DNA from: Cyclina sinensis
Taxonomy: Eukaryota > Mollusca > Bivalvia > Venerida > Veneridae
Direction: 5' to 3'
Assembly: GCA_012932295.1 (NCBI GenBank)
Contig: JAAONU010000014.1
Location: 38,300,770 to 38,364,769, forward strand
DNA: 64,000 bases
A program made the translations under genes and the position numbers. The stretch's first letter is position 1, and every line of letters begins with the position of its first letter. This document shows, one piece after another, positions 17,319 to 27,370 of the stretch. The notes beneath the pieces are model-generated. The model was given only the letters and a program-made list of their open reading frames with translations. It ran no database searches and was not told the DNA's origin.

Positions 17319-18065
17319 ATGCCTTCTTTAGCGAGAAAACTGCTCGATAGGTGTTTTCCGTGTGCCTCGAGACAAGACGCAGATGTTGTTAGCATACAAG
17401 AAGAGGAACTCTTAAAGAAACAAATATTCTCCGAAGAAGTTCTGTATTTTATAATTCAAAGCCAGGTCTTTCCTAAATTCGAAGATCGCAAGCCAGCACA
17501 AGGTGTGGAGCTTGATGTAAGTCAGTTTATGTTCATGTACCAGTACATTACCACGAAAGAAAGTTTCAAGCAGCCAGACCGTGACCACTATTCTGTAATG
17601 TATTACTTCAAAGACAGGGATGTAATACATCTAATGCAAGGCTGGGTGCCATCGGAGAAAAGCTTTCAAAATTTCATACGCCACGAAAGCAGCATACTTG
17701 CAAATATTAGCTCTAAAAAGGTATATCCTTGCCTACCTCCAAGAAAAACAGCATACAACTGGGGCGTCATAACGAACTGGAGCCGCCATGTTGGACCGGA
17801 AAGTGCCGACAACAGTCCGTTTGAATTTGTTCCATGTGCAAATTATGGAATGCATAGCTCATATTCCATGGGTCGCTTGAATGCGGAAATTGAGGCTGTT
17901 ATTGAGGGGAGGCCTTTGAAAAGAGTCAACCGATACAGAAGATGTGGTACACCAAGCCTTGTGATGTCAACAGTTAATACACGTGACCGGAGATTAAGAC
18001 CAGGTGCAGCCAAAGGTCAGCGAAAGCCACAGGTTTTAAGCGATAAATGCCGGCAGTTTTTCTAA
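17319..18065 (+). CDS. Intronless 248-aa protein of unknown family, copy 1
   Basis: Single open frame of 248 codons in a good start context (CAAAAATGC), stop TAA. I do not recognise the family. The N-terminus has a Cys pair (CFPCAS) after a basic stretch, with no signal peptide and no hydrophobic membrane segment. The centre is rich in aromatic and charged residues (QFMFMYQYITTKESF, MYYFKDRDVIHLMQGW) and looks like a folded domain. The C-terminus is basic and probably disordered (NTRDRRLRPGAAKGQRKP). The paralogue at 24918-25664 differs at 18 residues (about 93% identity), 10 of them in the first 53 residues; residues 54-128 are identical. Full-length conservation in two copies, with matching promoters, argues that the gene is real. 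It could be a lineage-specific or retroposed gene. No function is assigned. Confidence 0.75.
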   Translation: MPSLARKLLDRCFPCASRQDADVVSIQEEELLKKQIFSEEVLYFIIQSQVFPKFEDRKPAQGVELDVSQFMFMYQYITTKESFKQPDRDHYSVMYYFKDRDVIHLMQGWVPSEKSFQNFIRHESSILANISSKKVYPCLPPRKTAYNWGVITNWSRHVGPESADNSPFEFVPCANYGMHSSYSMGRLNAEIEAVIEGRPLKRVNRYRRCGTPSLVMSTVNTRDRRLRPGAAKGQRKPQVLSDKCRQFF

Positions 18066-18100
18066 ACCAACATTTGAATCAACATTTTTTTTTATTTGCC

Positions 18101-18485
18101 GATACAGATGATACAGCGCCAGATCATGTTATTATCAACAAAATGACGATACAGATGAAACCGCGCCGGATCATGTTATTATCAACAAAATGACGATACA
18201 GATGATACCGCGCCGGATCATGTTATTATCAAAAAAATGACGATACAGATGATACAGCGCCGGATCATGTTATTATCAACAAAATGATGATACAGATGAT
18301 ACAGCGCCGGATCATGTTGTTATCAACAAAATGACGATACAGATGATACAGCGCCGGATCATGTTATTATCAACAAAATGACGATACAGATGATACAGCG
18401 CCGGATCATGTTATTATCAACAAAATGACGATACAGATGATACCGCGCCGGATCATGTTGTTATCAACAAAATGACGATACAAAT
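18101..18485. repeat. 47-bp minisatellite, about 8 copies
   Basis: Eight near-identical 47-bp units (core GATACAGATGATACMGCGCC then GGATCATGTTRTTATCAACA) start 36 bp after the stop codon of copy 1. The matching 3' flank of copy 2 holds at most one degenerate unit, so the array expanded after the duplication. It may lie in the 3' UTR of copy 1. Confidence 0.95.
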
Positions 18486-18699
18486 GATATGAAACTAATT
18501 TTTAGCGAAATCAGACGTTGAACATGTTTGGACTATTTAGTATTCTTTGCTTAAACATAAATAGATTAAGAAACATGATTGACTAAAATGATTTTGCTTG
18601 TTTTGACTTCGGCGAGATTTCTTTACTTACATAAACACAGGCTTAAGCAATCGTCGACAAGCTCAAACTCAAGGACACTACAGACAATAAAAGAGGGCA

Positions 18700-19045
18700 C
18701 AAAGCAACAGTGACATTGCTTTAGCCAACAGTAACAGTGACATTGCTTTAGCCAACAGCTACAGTGGCATTGTTTTAGCTAACAGCTACAGTGACATTGC
18801 TTTAGCCAACAGCTACAGTGACATTGCTTTAGGCAACAGCTACAGTGGCATTGCTTAAGCCAACAGCTACTGTGGCATTGCTTTAGCCAACAGCTACAGT
18901 GACACTGCTTTAGCCAACAGCAACAGTGACATTGCTTTAGCCAACAGCTACAGTGACATTGCTTTAGCCAACAGCTACAATGACATTGCTTTAGCCAACA
19001 GCTACAGTGACATTGCTTTAGCCAACAGCTACAGTGACATTGCTT
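18700..19045. repeat. 27-bp minisatellite, about 12 copies
   Basis: Tandem 27-bp units (ATTGCTTTAGCCAACAGC then TACAGTGAC) with few substitutions. The flanks decay into related phrases ('ACAATGAGATTACTTTA'). Unit 2 of the duplication has only scattered degenerate relatives at about 26240-26720, so the seed predates the duplication and the clean array is a later expansion in unit 1. One frame is open through 27-bp units (a multiple of three) but has no start codon. Confidence 0.9.
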
Positions 19046-20417
19046 TTACAAAATGAGAACAAGTTACAATGAGATTACTTTAACCCAAAGAGAACAAGTG
19101 ACGCGACAGTAAGATAGTAAAAATACATAACGGGAACAAGGAACGGCAAAACTAAAATTACTTTCTTCCAATAGAAACAAGTAACTGCTAAAGCGATTTT
19201 CTTCTTGGCAAGCAGGAACATGTTACGGCTATACTGAGATCGCTTTTACCCTATGAGAACATTACATGGCTAGATTGAGATTGCTTTACCGAAAGAGAAC
19301 CAAGTACTAGTTAATACTTGAATGACACTGCCTTTATCCAAGGAATGTCGGCTTCAGGCTTGAGATTTTTACTAGGCTATATATAGTATCAGCGATATAA
19401 CTTGAATGTATCAAGGAAAATTGCACAGGCTGCATTACAAAAAAATCGAGAAAAGGACGAAAATGAGTCAGTGGAAAACCAAAGCGTCAGAAACAATTCA
19501 CATGTACACTATACAGCATTTCTTTTTTGCATATTGGTACCATTTAAATTTTATGACAATATTTTTAGATATAAATATATGATATCTATGTTTACATATT
19601 TAACAAAAGTTATAATTAAACAAATTCATAAATATCATCTGATCTTGGTTGTGTAATGTTAGACGTTTCATCAGCTCTCAACAGTAATATTAATTATAAT
19701 AGTACTTATTAATTAGTGCTGCTGCTTATAGTGAACTGATTCAGACAGAAGTCATGTGATAGAGTATTTTGCTCAGCATTGACCTGTTAACTACCCGAAC
19801 TATGTAATCAATACAGCTCCAAATCGAAAATATAATTTTAGTGACCATATCAAGTTCACCTTAGCAACGAGTTCATGTATTAAAGTAGATTTTCTAGATT
19901 CAAAAGAAAGCAGTTTGTAAGTGCAAATATGCCGTGACACGGAATTCTAAGGATATAATATATATATATAAATAATAGATATTCTTTTATTATGAAATAT
20001 GGCAATCATGGCCCATGATCATATAATCAATATTATAATATGTGAAAGTATAAAGTCGTTATCAGTTCAATAAATTTCATATTACTCGGGTGTTTCCAAT
20101 AGAATGGCTAACTCCCTTCATTAAGTATTTCCTATTTATGTGAAGACAAAAGCAGACTGCTATTTCCTTACTTCATGTGAAATCGTGTTCTTTTAAATGC
20201 AGTCTTATTGATCTCTTTAAGATTAAGTCGACGAAACGGTCGAAAATTACTCATTTAATTTTAAGTGTTAAATTTTCTAAGAAGCATAGACTGTTCCAGA
20301 GCAAAGTTTTACAGACTTTCTAGGTCCATGTCGGCTTTCTGAACTTTTCAATTTACGACTGCACGTTTCCGGTTTTAAACTGAGCCAGGAGTACCGGTGC
20401 TTTGATTATCAAAAGAA

Positions 20418-22297
20418 AGGGCGCTGATTACACCGCATAGCGGGCACAACATATAGACGGGTTGAGATTCCGTTTATGCGGCGATTTGCAACGCATAAAA
20501 GGATTCTCTTTATGCGGCAAAAAGGAACAAATGCTAACATATATGACCGTATGGGCTGCTACAATAGGAACATGTATTGATTTGAATTTATGTCTAAGTG
20601 CTTCTGCATTTCTCCCGACGTATACCGTTGCAGTTCGATGACATTTGCACGAATTACCGAACTTTTCTTCCTGGTCGGCACCGTACGGATTATGTCATTG
20701 AAGTGTAAGTTCTACTTTTAAAGTCAAATACCATCGCCAGATTATTAAACAAAAAATTGAAATCGGCCTAGGACCGTACAGCGCAAGATTTGTCTGTGTC
20801 AGTGCAGGTGCCATTCGTTTTTCCAATCCTTTGAAGCCTAACTTTAGCAACTGATCCTTGGACTCCGATCGTCGCATCGCGCGTTCGCCGCCAGGGACCT
20901 GTTCAATTAATATAAATAGACCGTTTGGTTGTGTACCAATCAAAGTAAACCACGGTCCCCTTCCCCGGGAACAAAACGGGACTTTGACTTTTTCACCCGG
21001 ATAAAGTCCCGGTACCTCAGAGACATGCAAAAGGTAAAAACACAGCTCATTGCACCAGCTCCGTTTCAGGCTATAGTCTCGGTTGTTTTGAACAAGGTAA
21101 AAACACCCGATACTGACACCACGGAAATGATGAAAACATTGGTCTTTTCACTGGGACCACCCGGGATGCGGACCTGGGTTTACATTGGCTAGTGCATTAT
21201 GCGACAGAAATACATTACCAACTGTTCGAAGCGACCGAACAATTGCTCGACCAATAGATGAAAAAAGATGTCTCCCACGGTAGTTTGATCGTGTTCATAT
21301 ACGAGGCTGAGGGCTGGTTACATTTTACTCAAAAGACATACTGCATTAGTGGGGATTGGAGGACAGTATATCACTTAAAATGGTTCTAAGGTCGAATTTG
21401 AGGTATACACCCTCATACGTGTGTCACCATGACCTTCTTTGATCAAACAACGTGCTAAACAAAGAGGTTGGATATACACAGAGAAAAAAGTAGTAAAGTT
21501 TACTGCCTTGGGTAGTAAATTGATGTTGCCTCGAATAGTAGACATAACTACAGAAAATAGTTAATTTGGTTTGTCTGTAAATTTACTTAATACTTTCTTA
21601 ATTTCATGCTTACAATAGAATTTAACTTAAAATTCAATGACTTATTTGTAAAAAAAAAGATAAAGCAATAAGATATAGGTCCCTAGCCCCTAGCCGATAT
21701 TTAACCTATGCTACAATATCATATCATACCTTTAAGTTGGTTGTTCATATAATATTCAAAATGGTAAATTCTACTAGGTTAAATAGTATGTTTACCATAA
21801 GTTACATTACTACTTTAAGTTAACTTTATTTTTTCTGTAGTGGATTGAATAGTAAATACATTGTAATTCTATTCACAAATAATAAACTTACCAATTTACA
21901 TAGTAATTCTAAGCGATAGTAACATGATGTGGTCAGTGGAATTAAGGTTATGGAGCTGCCTAATGTGATAATCGCCCGAGGCGAAACCGATGGTCATTTT
22001 AAGACAGTTGCCCCATTTTGAGCTAAGTAACCAGATTCAAAGTGCATATACATATGCCAAACAACTCCCTAGTTATATAAACCATTTTGTAACTGTCTCG
22101 TCCCTTGGGGAATTTTAGAGCAATCCATGTATGCGGAAAAAAGGCACAGTTGGGCCGCATAAACGGTTTCATTCCCCTTATGCGTTGAGCTTCGCCGCTT
22201 AAACTTCTTCATTCCTTTTATGCGTTGCAAATCGCCGCGTAAACGGAATCTCAACCCGTCTATGCGTTGTGCCCGCTATGCGGTGTAACAGGGCGCT
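20418..22297. mobile_element. 1.86-kb DNA transposon with long inverted ends and 8-bp target duplication
   Basis: Element 20426-22289 is flanked by AGGGCGCT on both sides (20418-20425 and 22290-22297). The ends are inverted over about 100 bp, starting GATTACACCGCATAGCGGGC on the left against GTTACACCGCATAGCGGGC on the reversed right. Subterminal sequence is built of short repeats with ATGCGTTGCAAATCGCCGC-like units. An 8-bp duplication is typical of hAT and a few other superfamilies, but the tips do not match a family I can name. No transposase is seen; an open frame at 20695-21030 (-, 111 codons) is unrecognised. Probably non-autonomous. Confidence 0.8.
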
Positions 22298-23059
22298 AGA
22301 ATTCCAATACATACGGTAGTGTCGTCATTCTGACGTCATTCAAGTTGACGTTGACAGCGTTACGGAAAAGTTGTGTTTAATAATATTTTTGTAAAATAGG
22401 CCAAGATCTAAGTATTTTTTTCGTTTGAAGGGAGCAGTACAAAGTAAATCAATGTAGGGAAATTTGGAATGTTAACAGGTCTCTGTGGTCGTAGATCTAA
22501 CACCTCTTACACGTTATTCTGCGTAGACTTTAAGTGTTCTTCTAAATCTTTGGTGAGTTAAAAGGGAGCTATCCGAGATAAATAAGCTTGTTTTTAGCTA
22601 AAACGGTGAGTGAATGGATAAATAATGTGAGCGCAGGAATGTGAAACGGAAGTCGTGTTCAATTGAGTTATTTCCCCGCAGATTTAGATTCTATTCTGTC
22701 CTCTTGAAGATTTGGTACACCTCTGATCATACAGTTGTTCTAGTCCAGATATCCTTTCCGCTTCAATTAAGATATTGATATATACTTCTAATTGGAAATA
22801 GCCTTCACGTCGTTCTAATAGGGCAAATTATAAACGTCCAAATGAAAATGAGGGCACATTTTGACATTACAGTGACAATGGATACAAAATTCGAAACTTA
22901 CTTTATCATATGTAAAGGGAAGTAACACAAAAGAAGGTAATATCCTTACAGTTAAGTACAGCAATCTATTAAGTTCAGTTTACCGAATTTTGTCTGACTT
23001 TCTACGGATTTACCCTAAATGAGAATGACATTTGTTTAAGTTATGCTGTAAACTTTCAA

Positions 23060-24755
23060 GGGGGTATAGAAGTTGTCCGTCTTGTTGGCATGGGTTAAAA
23101 GAGATATCATCAGGTCAGTGACGTAATAACACTTCCAAATATGAGGTATTAAAGAGCTGATTTGTAGCTAGTTCACGAAGGTAAACTCAAATATGTATTC
23201 GCTTCGCATCATAGGCCTATATGGTACTTCAGGGACTACATATGTGGCAAGAATCGAACTGAAAAAGAGGTACAGATTGCATTTATGATTTAACAGTGTA
23301 AAACTAGCTTGGTTTGTTGTTGTTGTTAGTACATCCAATTTTAAGGGGAAGGGCAGGGAGGGAGTGCGTTAGACTCAGTAGACGGTATAGAAGTTGTCTG
23401 ATTTGTTGACATGGGTTAAAAGGGTATTATCAGGTCAGTGACGTAATAAGTTAATAACAATTTCAAATATGAGGTAGATAACTAGATATATATTAAAGGT
23501 CGGATTTGTAGCTTGTTCACAGGGGAAAACTCAAATGGCATTCGTTTCGTATCATAGGCCTGCGGTACTTCCGGGACTATATATATGTGGTAAGAATCGA
23601 GCTGAAAAAGAGGTCAAGATTGCATAAAATTATGCTTTAACAGTGTAAAACTAGCTTTTTTTTTAATTATTTTTTTTATTTTAATACCTCGACGCACACA
23701 CTTCAAAATACGTAGGCTACACGTGTTTCCCTTTGCGGCAAGTGAACAAATGGCAGAGAAAATCTTGATATGCCGCCGGTCTAACTGAAACTTTTATGAT
23801 CGTGTGAAAATAATGCGTCTGTGTCTTGAAAATAAATATAAATATTAGGAATAAACTGCACAATTTGATGTTTTATTTGTGTAAACAAATACAATGGGGC
23901 GATTCAAACTGTCGAAGGAGATCTACAGACTCCACCACATTTGCATTGCCCCAATTTATTTCAAACACCGATAACAATTTAATTTTTTATATTTGACTTT
24001 ATAGAATCGACTCATATTTTATCGAGATATTCAGTAAATTCCTGTTTTATGGTTCGATGAAGAAAAGAGGAAAAAGCCGAAGAAATACTAAAATCTGTGC
24101 AGTGTGCGGTCATTGATTGTTACTTTTAATATGAAACATTTCTTTCACATGATTTGGTTGAATATTTCTAGGATAATGTATGATACAAAAATGAATAAAT
24201 AAATAAATAAGATATGTGTATCATTATGACTGCATAATCCTTTTAAATTCTGGTATATCACTGTAGCCTTCGCCCACATATGTAGCCAATACATCACATA
24301 TGGATGCCAGTGATGTTTTCTTTCCCCTCAGATAGATGTTCTTATTCGAAGACTTAAACTTAACATATTTGTGCACTGTAATGTTTTTGGCATAAAGTGA
24401 CAATGGCATAATTTGCACACTATATAGACGCAAACGCATTATTTTCAAGCGATCATAAAAGTTTGACCATTTTCCTGACAGTAAGTCCGACATGACATCA
24501 AGTTTTTTACTTACAGCAAAAGGAAACAAATGTACGTTTTCTCTAGTGTGTGCGTGGTCGAACTGCATTGATATATTTTTGAATTAATAAACACAAGCCA
24601 GTTTTACATAATTTAAACAAAATGCAATTCTTACCTCTTTTTTCTCAGCTCGATTCTTGCAACCTATATAGTCCTGTAAGTACCATATATGATTTGAAAC
24701 GAATGTCAATTAATATGCCATACATATGTTAGTTTACCGCATTGTAGTTGCATTA
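23060..24755. repeat. Fold-back insertion: two direct repeats plus inverted arms
   Basis: A block at 23060-23310 is repeated directly at 23384-23655 (shared phrases GACATGGGTTAAAAG, GGTCAGTGACGTAATAA, ATCATAGGCCT, CAGTGTAAAACTAGCTT). The second block plus 23656-23835 is then mirrored at 24755-24420 on the other strand (AAGAATCGAGCTGA, CGCACACAC, AACTTTTATGATCG). This gives arms of about 340 bp around a 590-bp centre. It sits inside the 5' flank of gene copy 2 relative to copy 1. No transposase is seen. Confidence 0.7.
24224..24568 (-). CDS. Hypothetical 114-aa open frame within a fold-back arm
   Basis: A 114-codon frame on the minus strand starts at an ATG preceded by an AT-rich stretch. It could instead be an internal exon, because CAG precedes TTCGACC. 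Recognisable residues include NFYDRLKIMRLRLYS and YVGEGYSDIPEFKRIM; I know no matching family. The other fold-back arm (23690-23835) contains a decayed copy in which FPFA and NFYDR-KIMRL can still be read around a stop codon. That suggests a once-coding sequence captured and duplicated. It may be a pseudogene fragment; low confidence that it is expressed. Confidence 0.3.
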   Translation of the reverse strand: MQFDHAHTRENVHLFPFAVSKKLDVMSDLLSGKWSNFYDRLKIMRLRLYSVQIMPLSLYAKNITVHKYVKFKSSNKNIYLRGKKTSLASICDVLATYVGEGYSDIPEFKRIMQS

Positions 24756-24807
24756 ATATGTGTGTACTGATGTGTCGCGTGTTCGAAATAAATGACGTTA
24801 TATGACA

Positions 24808-24815
24808 TGACGTCA
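24808..24815. promoter_or_regulatory. CRE-type bZIP site (TGACGTCA), gene copy 2
   Basis: Perfect TGACGTCA 103 bp before the start codon of the second paralogue, again followed by TGACG. It is conserved in position and flanks with 17204-17211 although surrounding promoter bases have diverged, which suggests selective constraint. Confidence 0.6.
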
Positions 24816-24917
24816 TGACGTACAACTTGGTAACGACTCCGTTTCTAGCGTCATCTTTGTTTATCTTACGCCTGGAGTTGCATGTGAATTTAATTGAAGT
24901 GAAAAAAGTCTACAAAA

Positions 24918-25664
24918 ATGCCTTCTTTGGCGAGAAAATTGCTTGAAAGGTGTTTTCCGTGTGCCTCGAGACAAGATGTAGATGTTGTTAGCATAAAAGA
25001 AGAGGAACTCGTAAAGAAACAAGTATTCTCCGAAGAAGTTCTGTATTTTATAGTTCCAAGCCTGGACTTTCCTAAATACGAAGATCGCAAACCAGCACAA
25101 GGTGTGGAGCTTGATGTAAGTCAGTTTATGTTCATGTACCAGTACATTACCACGAAAGAAAGTTTCAAGCAGCCAGACCGTGACCACTATTCTGTAATGT
25201 ATTACTTCAAAGACAGGGATGTAATACATCTAATGCAAGGCTGGGTGCCATCGGAGAAAAGCTTTCAAAATTTCATACGCCACGAAAGCAGCATTCTTGC
25301 AAATATCAGATCAAAAAAGGTATATCCTTGCCTACCTCCAAGAAAAACAGCATACAACTGGGGCGTCATAACGAACTGGAGCCGCCATGTTGGTTTGGAA
25401 AGTGCGGACAACACTCCGTTTGAATTTGTTCCAAGTGTAAATTATGGAATCCATAGCTCATATTCCATGGGTCGTTTGAATGCAGAAATCGAGGCTGTTA
25501 TTGAGGGGAGGCCTTTGAAAAGCGTCAACCGATACAGAAGATGTGGTACACCAAGCCTTGTGATGTCAACAGTTAATACACGTGACCGGAGATTAAGACC
25601 AGGTGCTGCCAAAGGTCAGCGAAAGCCACAGGTTTTAAGCGAGAAATGCCGGCAGTTTTTCTAA
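24918..25664 (+). CDS. Intronless 248-aa protein of unknown family, copy 2
   Basis: Same length and start context as 17319-18065, with no indels. A block of 203 bp (25092-25294) is identical base for base to 17493-17695, including all synonymous positions. The first 170 bp of coding sequence and the flanks carry many differences. Eighteen amino-acid changes are seen, concentrated in residues 10-53 (for example FIIQSQVFPKF becomes FIVPSLDFPKY) and around residues 132-180. There is no signal peptide or membrane segment and the family is not recognised. Intactness in both copies suggests both are functional. The promoter keeps the CRE site but lies next to the fold-back insertion, so regulation further upstream may differ from copy 1. 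Confidence 0.75.
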   Translation: MPSLARKLLERCFPCASRQDVDVVSIKEEELVKKQVFSEEVLYFIVPSLDFPKYEDRKPAQGVELDVSQFMFMYQYITTKESFKQPDRDHYSVMYYFKDRDVIHLMQGWVPSEKSFQNFIRHESSILANIRSKKVYPCLPPRKTAYNWGVITNWSRHVGLESADNTPFEFVPSVNYGIHSSYSMGRLNAEIEAVIEGRPLKSVNRYRRCGTPSLVMSTVNTRDRRLRPGAAKGQRKPQVLSEKCRQFF

Positions 25665-25679
25665 ACCAATATTTGAATC

Positions 25680-27370
25680 AACATTTTTCTTTACTTGCTT
25701 ACAGAAATGCGGCTGAATATTAGCAAAAAAATGAAAGTTTTTGAGAGTCAAACTATATAGATTCTTTTGCTTAAGCTAAAATAGATTAAGAAACATGATT
25801 TATATAACTATAAAGTAAATTCACTTCATTTGAAATTATATGAAGATATGAACAGCTTAAAGTGATAGCTGCATGTTTACATTCTGCAAATGTCTGTCCT
25901 GTCATCAAAGATGGATGTTGCAAAGACGTCATTAGTTTTAGCTTGGGTACATGAAAAATGAAAATAAACCAAGGGCTGCGTCAATGCCTACCATTTAAAT
26001 TGAAAACAAGAACAAAAGAGATTGAGATTTCTTTTAAATAGACACAGGCTCAAGCGCATCGTCGAAAAAGCCAACAACGATGTTGATTCATGAAAGGAAA
26101 TCAACTGCTAGGGGAATCCCTTATAACAATTGAGTATAACCAGCAGTTACGAATACACGCTGAAATCGCTAGAACTTGTAGCTGTAAATGCCAGAGTGGG
26201 ATCACATGACCATAAGAAACTAAGTACAGAAACATACGACTACTGCGAGATTGCTTCAGTTAAAAGAGAATTTTTAGCTACAGTGACATGGATTTTACCC
26301 CATGGAAAAGAAGAAATGGCTATAAGAGACTTCTCTTACATTAAGGGCACAAGAAATGTCTGCATTGAGATTACGTTACAAAAAGCCTTTCAGAGAAGAA
26401 GTAATGACCTCAATGATATTGCTTTTGCCCAATGGGAACAACTAACTGCTTTCAACTGAAAACAAGTTAAGACTACAATGAGATTGCTTTACATTATGGG
26501 CACAAGGACAACACTGAAATTATTTACACCCCATGGAATCAAGTAACTTCTAAAGCGAAATGGATTTTACAAAATTGTAACAAGTTAACAGGTAATGAAA
26601 TCGCTTTCACCCAATGTACATAGCATGGCCACATCGAGTTTAACTGAATGACAGCAGTTAATGCTTCAGAGGTCGCTACAACCAAAGGGCAATTAATGCT
26701 ACAGTGAATCTGCTTTTACCAATGGAATATTGCCCTCAGTCTTGGAGACAGTTACTAATGTACATGAAGTACGTCAATTAAAATTCCACCAGTTTACTAA
26801 TTCTACTTAACCTCGCAAAACGAGAATAGGTCTGAAGAAAAGGGGTCTCTGGAGGACTAGAGCATCAGAACTATTTACATTGTAGAGAATTTCATAGCCA
26901 ATTTACTCTGTTTATATGGTATGACAGTGTATTATTGATAAAAATGTAAGCTATCTATATCTCCATATTAAACGAGTCAAAACAAAACCATTGTATCATC
27001 TAGTCTTGGTTGTGTAATATTGGACAATATGCTGCTCAATTACGATTATTAAGCTGCTGATGACACAAGCAGATTGCTTTACTGTTATCCTTAAGCAGGT
27101 CTACCATTCAACCAAGAATATAAAATCAAACTGATTTCTGTGTATATACTTTAGTCAACTAATATTGCTTAAATTCAGTGCTGCCGATATCTTTGGGCTG
27201 TCACACAGATGCAGGCTATTTTTCTAAGTAGCATAGTCTGTTCCAGAGTGAAGTTTGGAGATTCTAGATCCATGAATAGTAACGAAATCCGCTTCATAAA
27301 CTTATCATTTTACAATTGCACATTTCTTGTTTGATATTGAGCAAGAGGACTGTTATAGAATGATTAACAA
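25680..27370. other. 3' flank of gene copy 2, decayed repeats only
   Basis: No convincing gene. Phrases such as 'GAGATTGCTTTA' and 'CACAAGR' recur irregularly (26240-26720) and are the diverged counterparts of the 27-bp array in unit 1. The 109-codon frame at 26130-26459 is made of this repeat-like sequence and was not called. Confidence 0.5.

Larger units (their letters stand above)
16960..20417. repeat. Tandem segmental duplication, unit 1
   Basis: Unit 1 of an old tandem duplication; unit 2 is about 22590-27370. Homology begins around GAGTGAATGKATAAAT and CACCTCTGATCATACA upstream of the gene. It covers the promoter, the 248-codon gene and the AAYATGATT-type 3' flank, and runs to the 'CATAGWCTGTTCCAGAG' segment (20288 and 27234). 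Outside the coding region the two units are clearly diverged, with indels and different repeat expansions. Confidence 0.75.
22590..27370. repeat. Tandem segmental duplication, unit 2
   Basis: Homologue of 16960-20417. Its left part (22590-22745) matches 16965-17130, and homology resumes at about 24760 with the promoter of gene copy 2. The intervening 2.0 kb is therefore an insertion specific to unit 2 or lost from unit 1. The 3' part contains decayed repeats rather than the clean minisatellites of unit 1 and ends near the segment matching 20270-20410. Confidence 0.7.

Noticed and set aside
18101..18485. Regular repeats resembling a CRISPR array
   Set aside because: Units are contiguous with no variable spacers, and the context is animal DNA. 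It is a minisatellite.
18700..19045. 27-bp array open in one frame as a nine-residue repeat protein
   Set aside because: No start codon, upstream stop codons in the same frame, one unit has a TAA, and the homologous unit 2 is decayed without frame conservation.
26130..26459. 109-codon frame
   Set aside because: Composed of decayed 27-bp-like repeat sequence with no conserved counterpart in unit 1.
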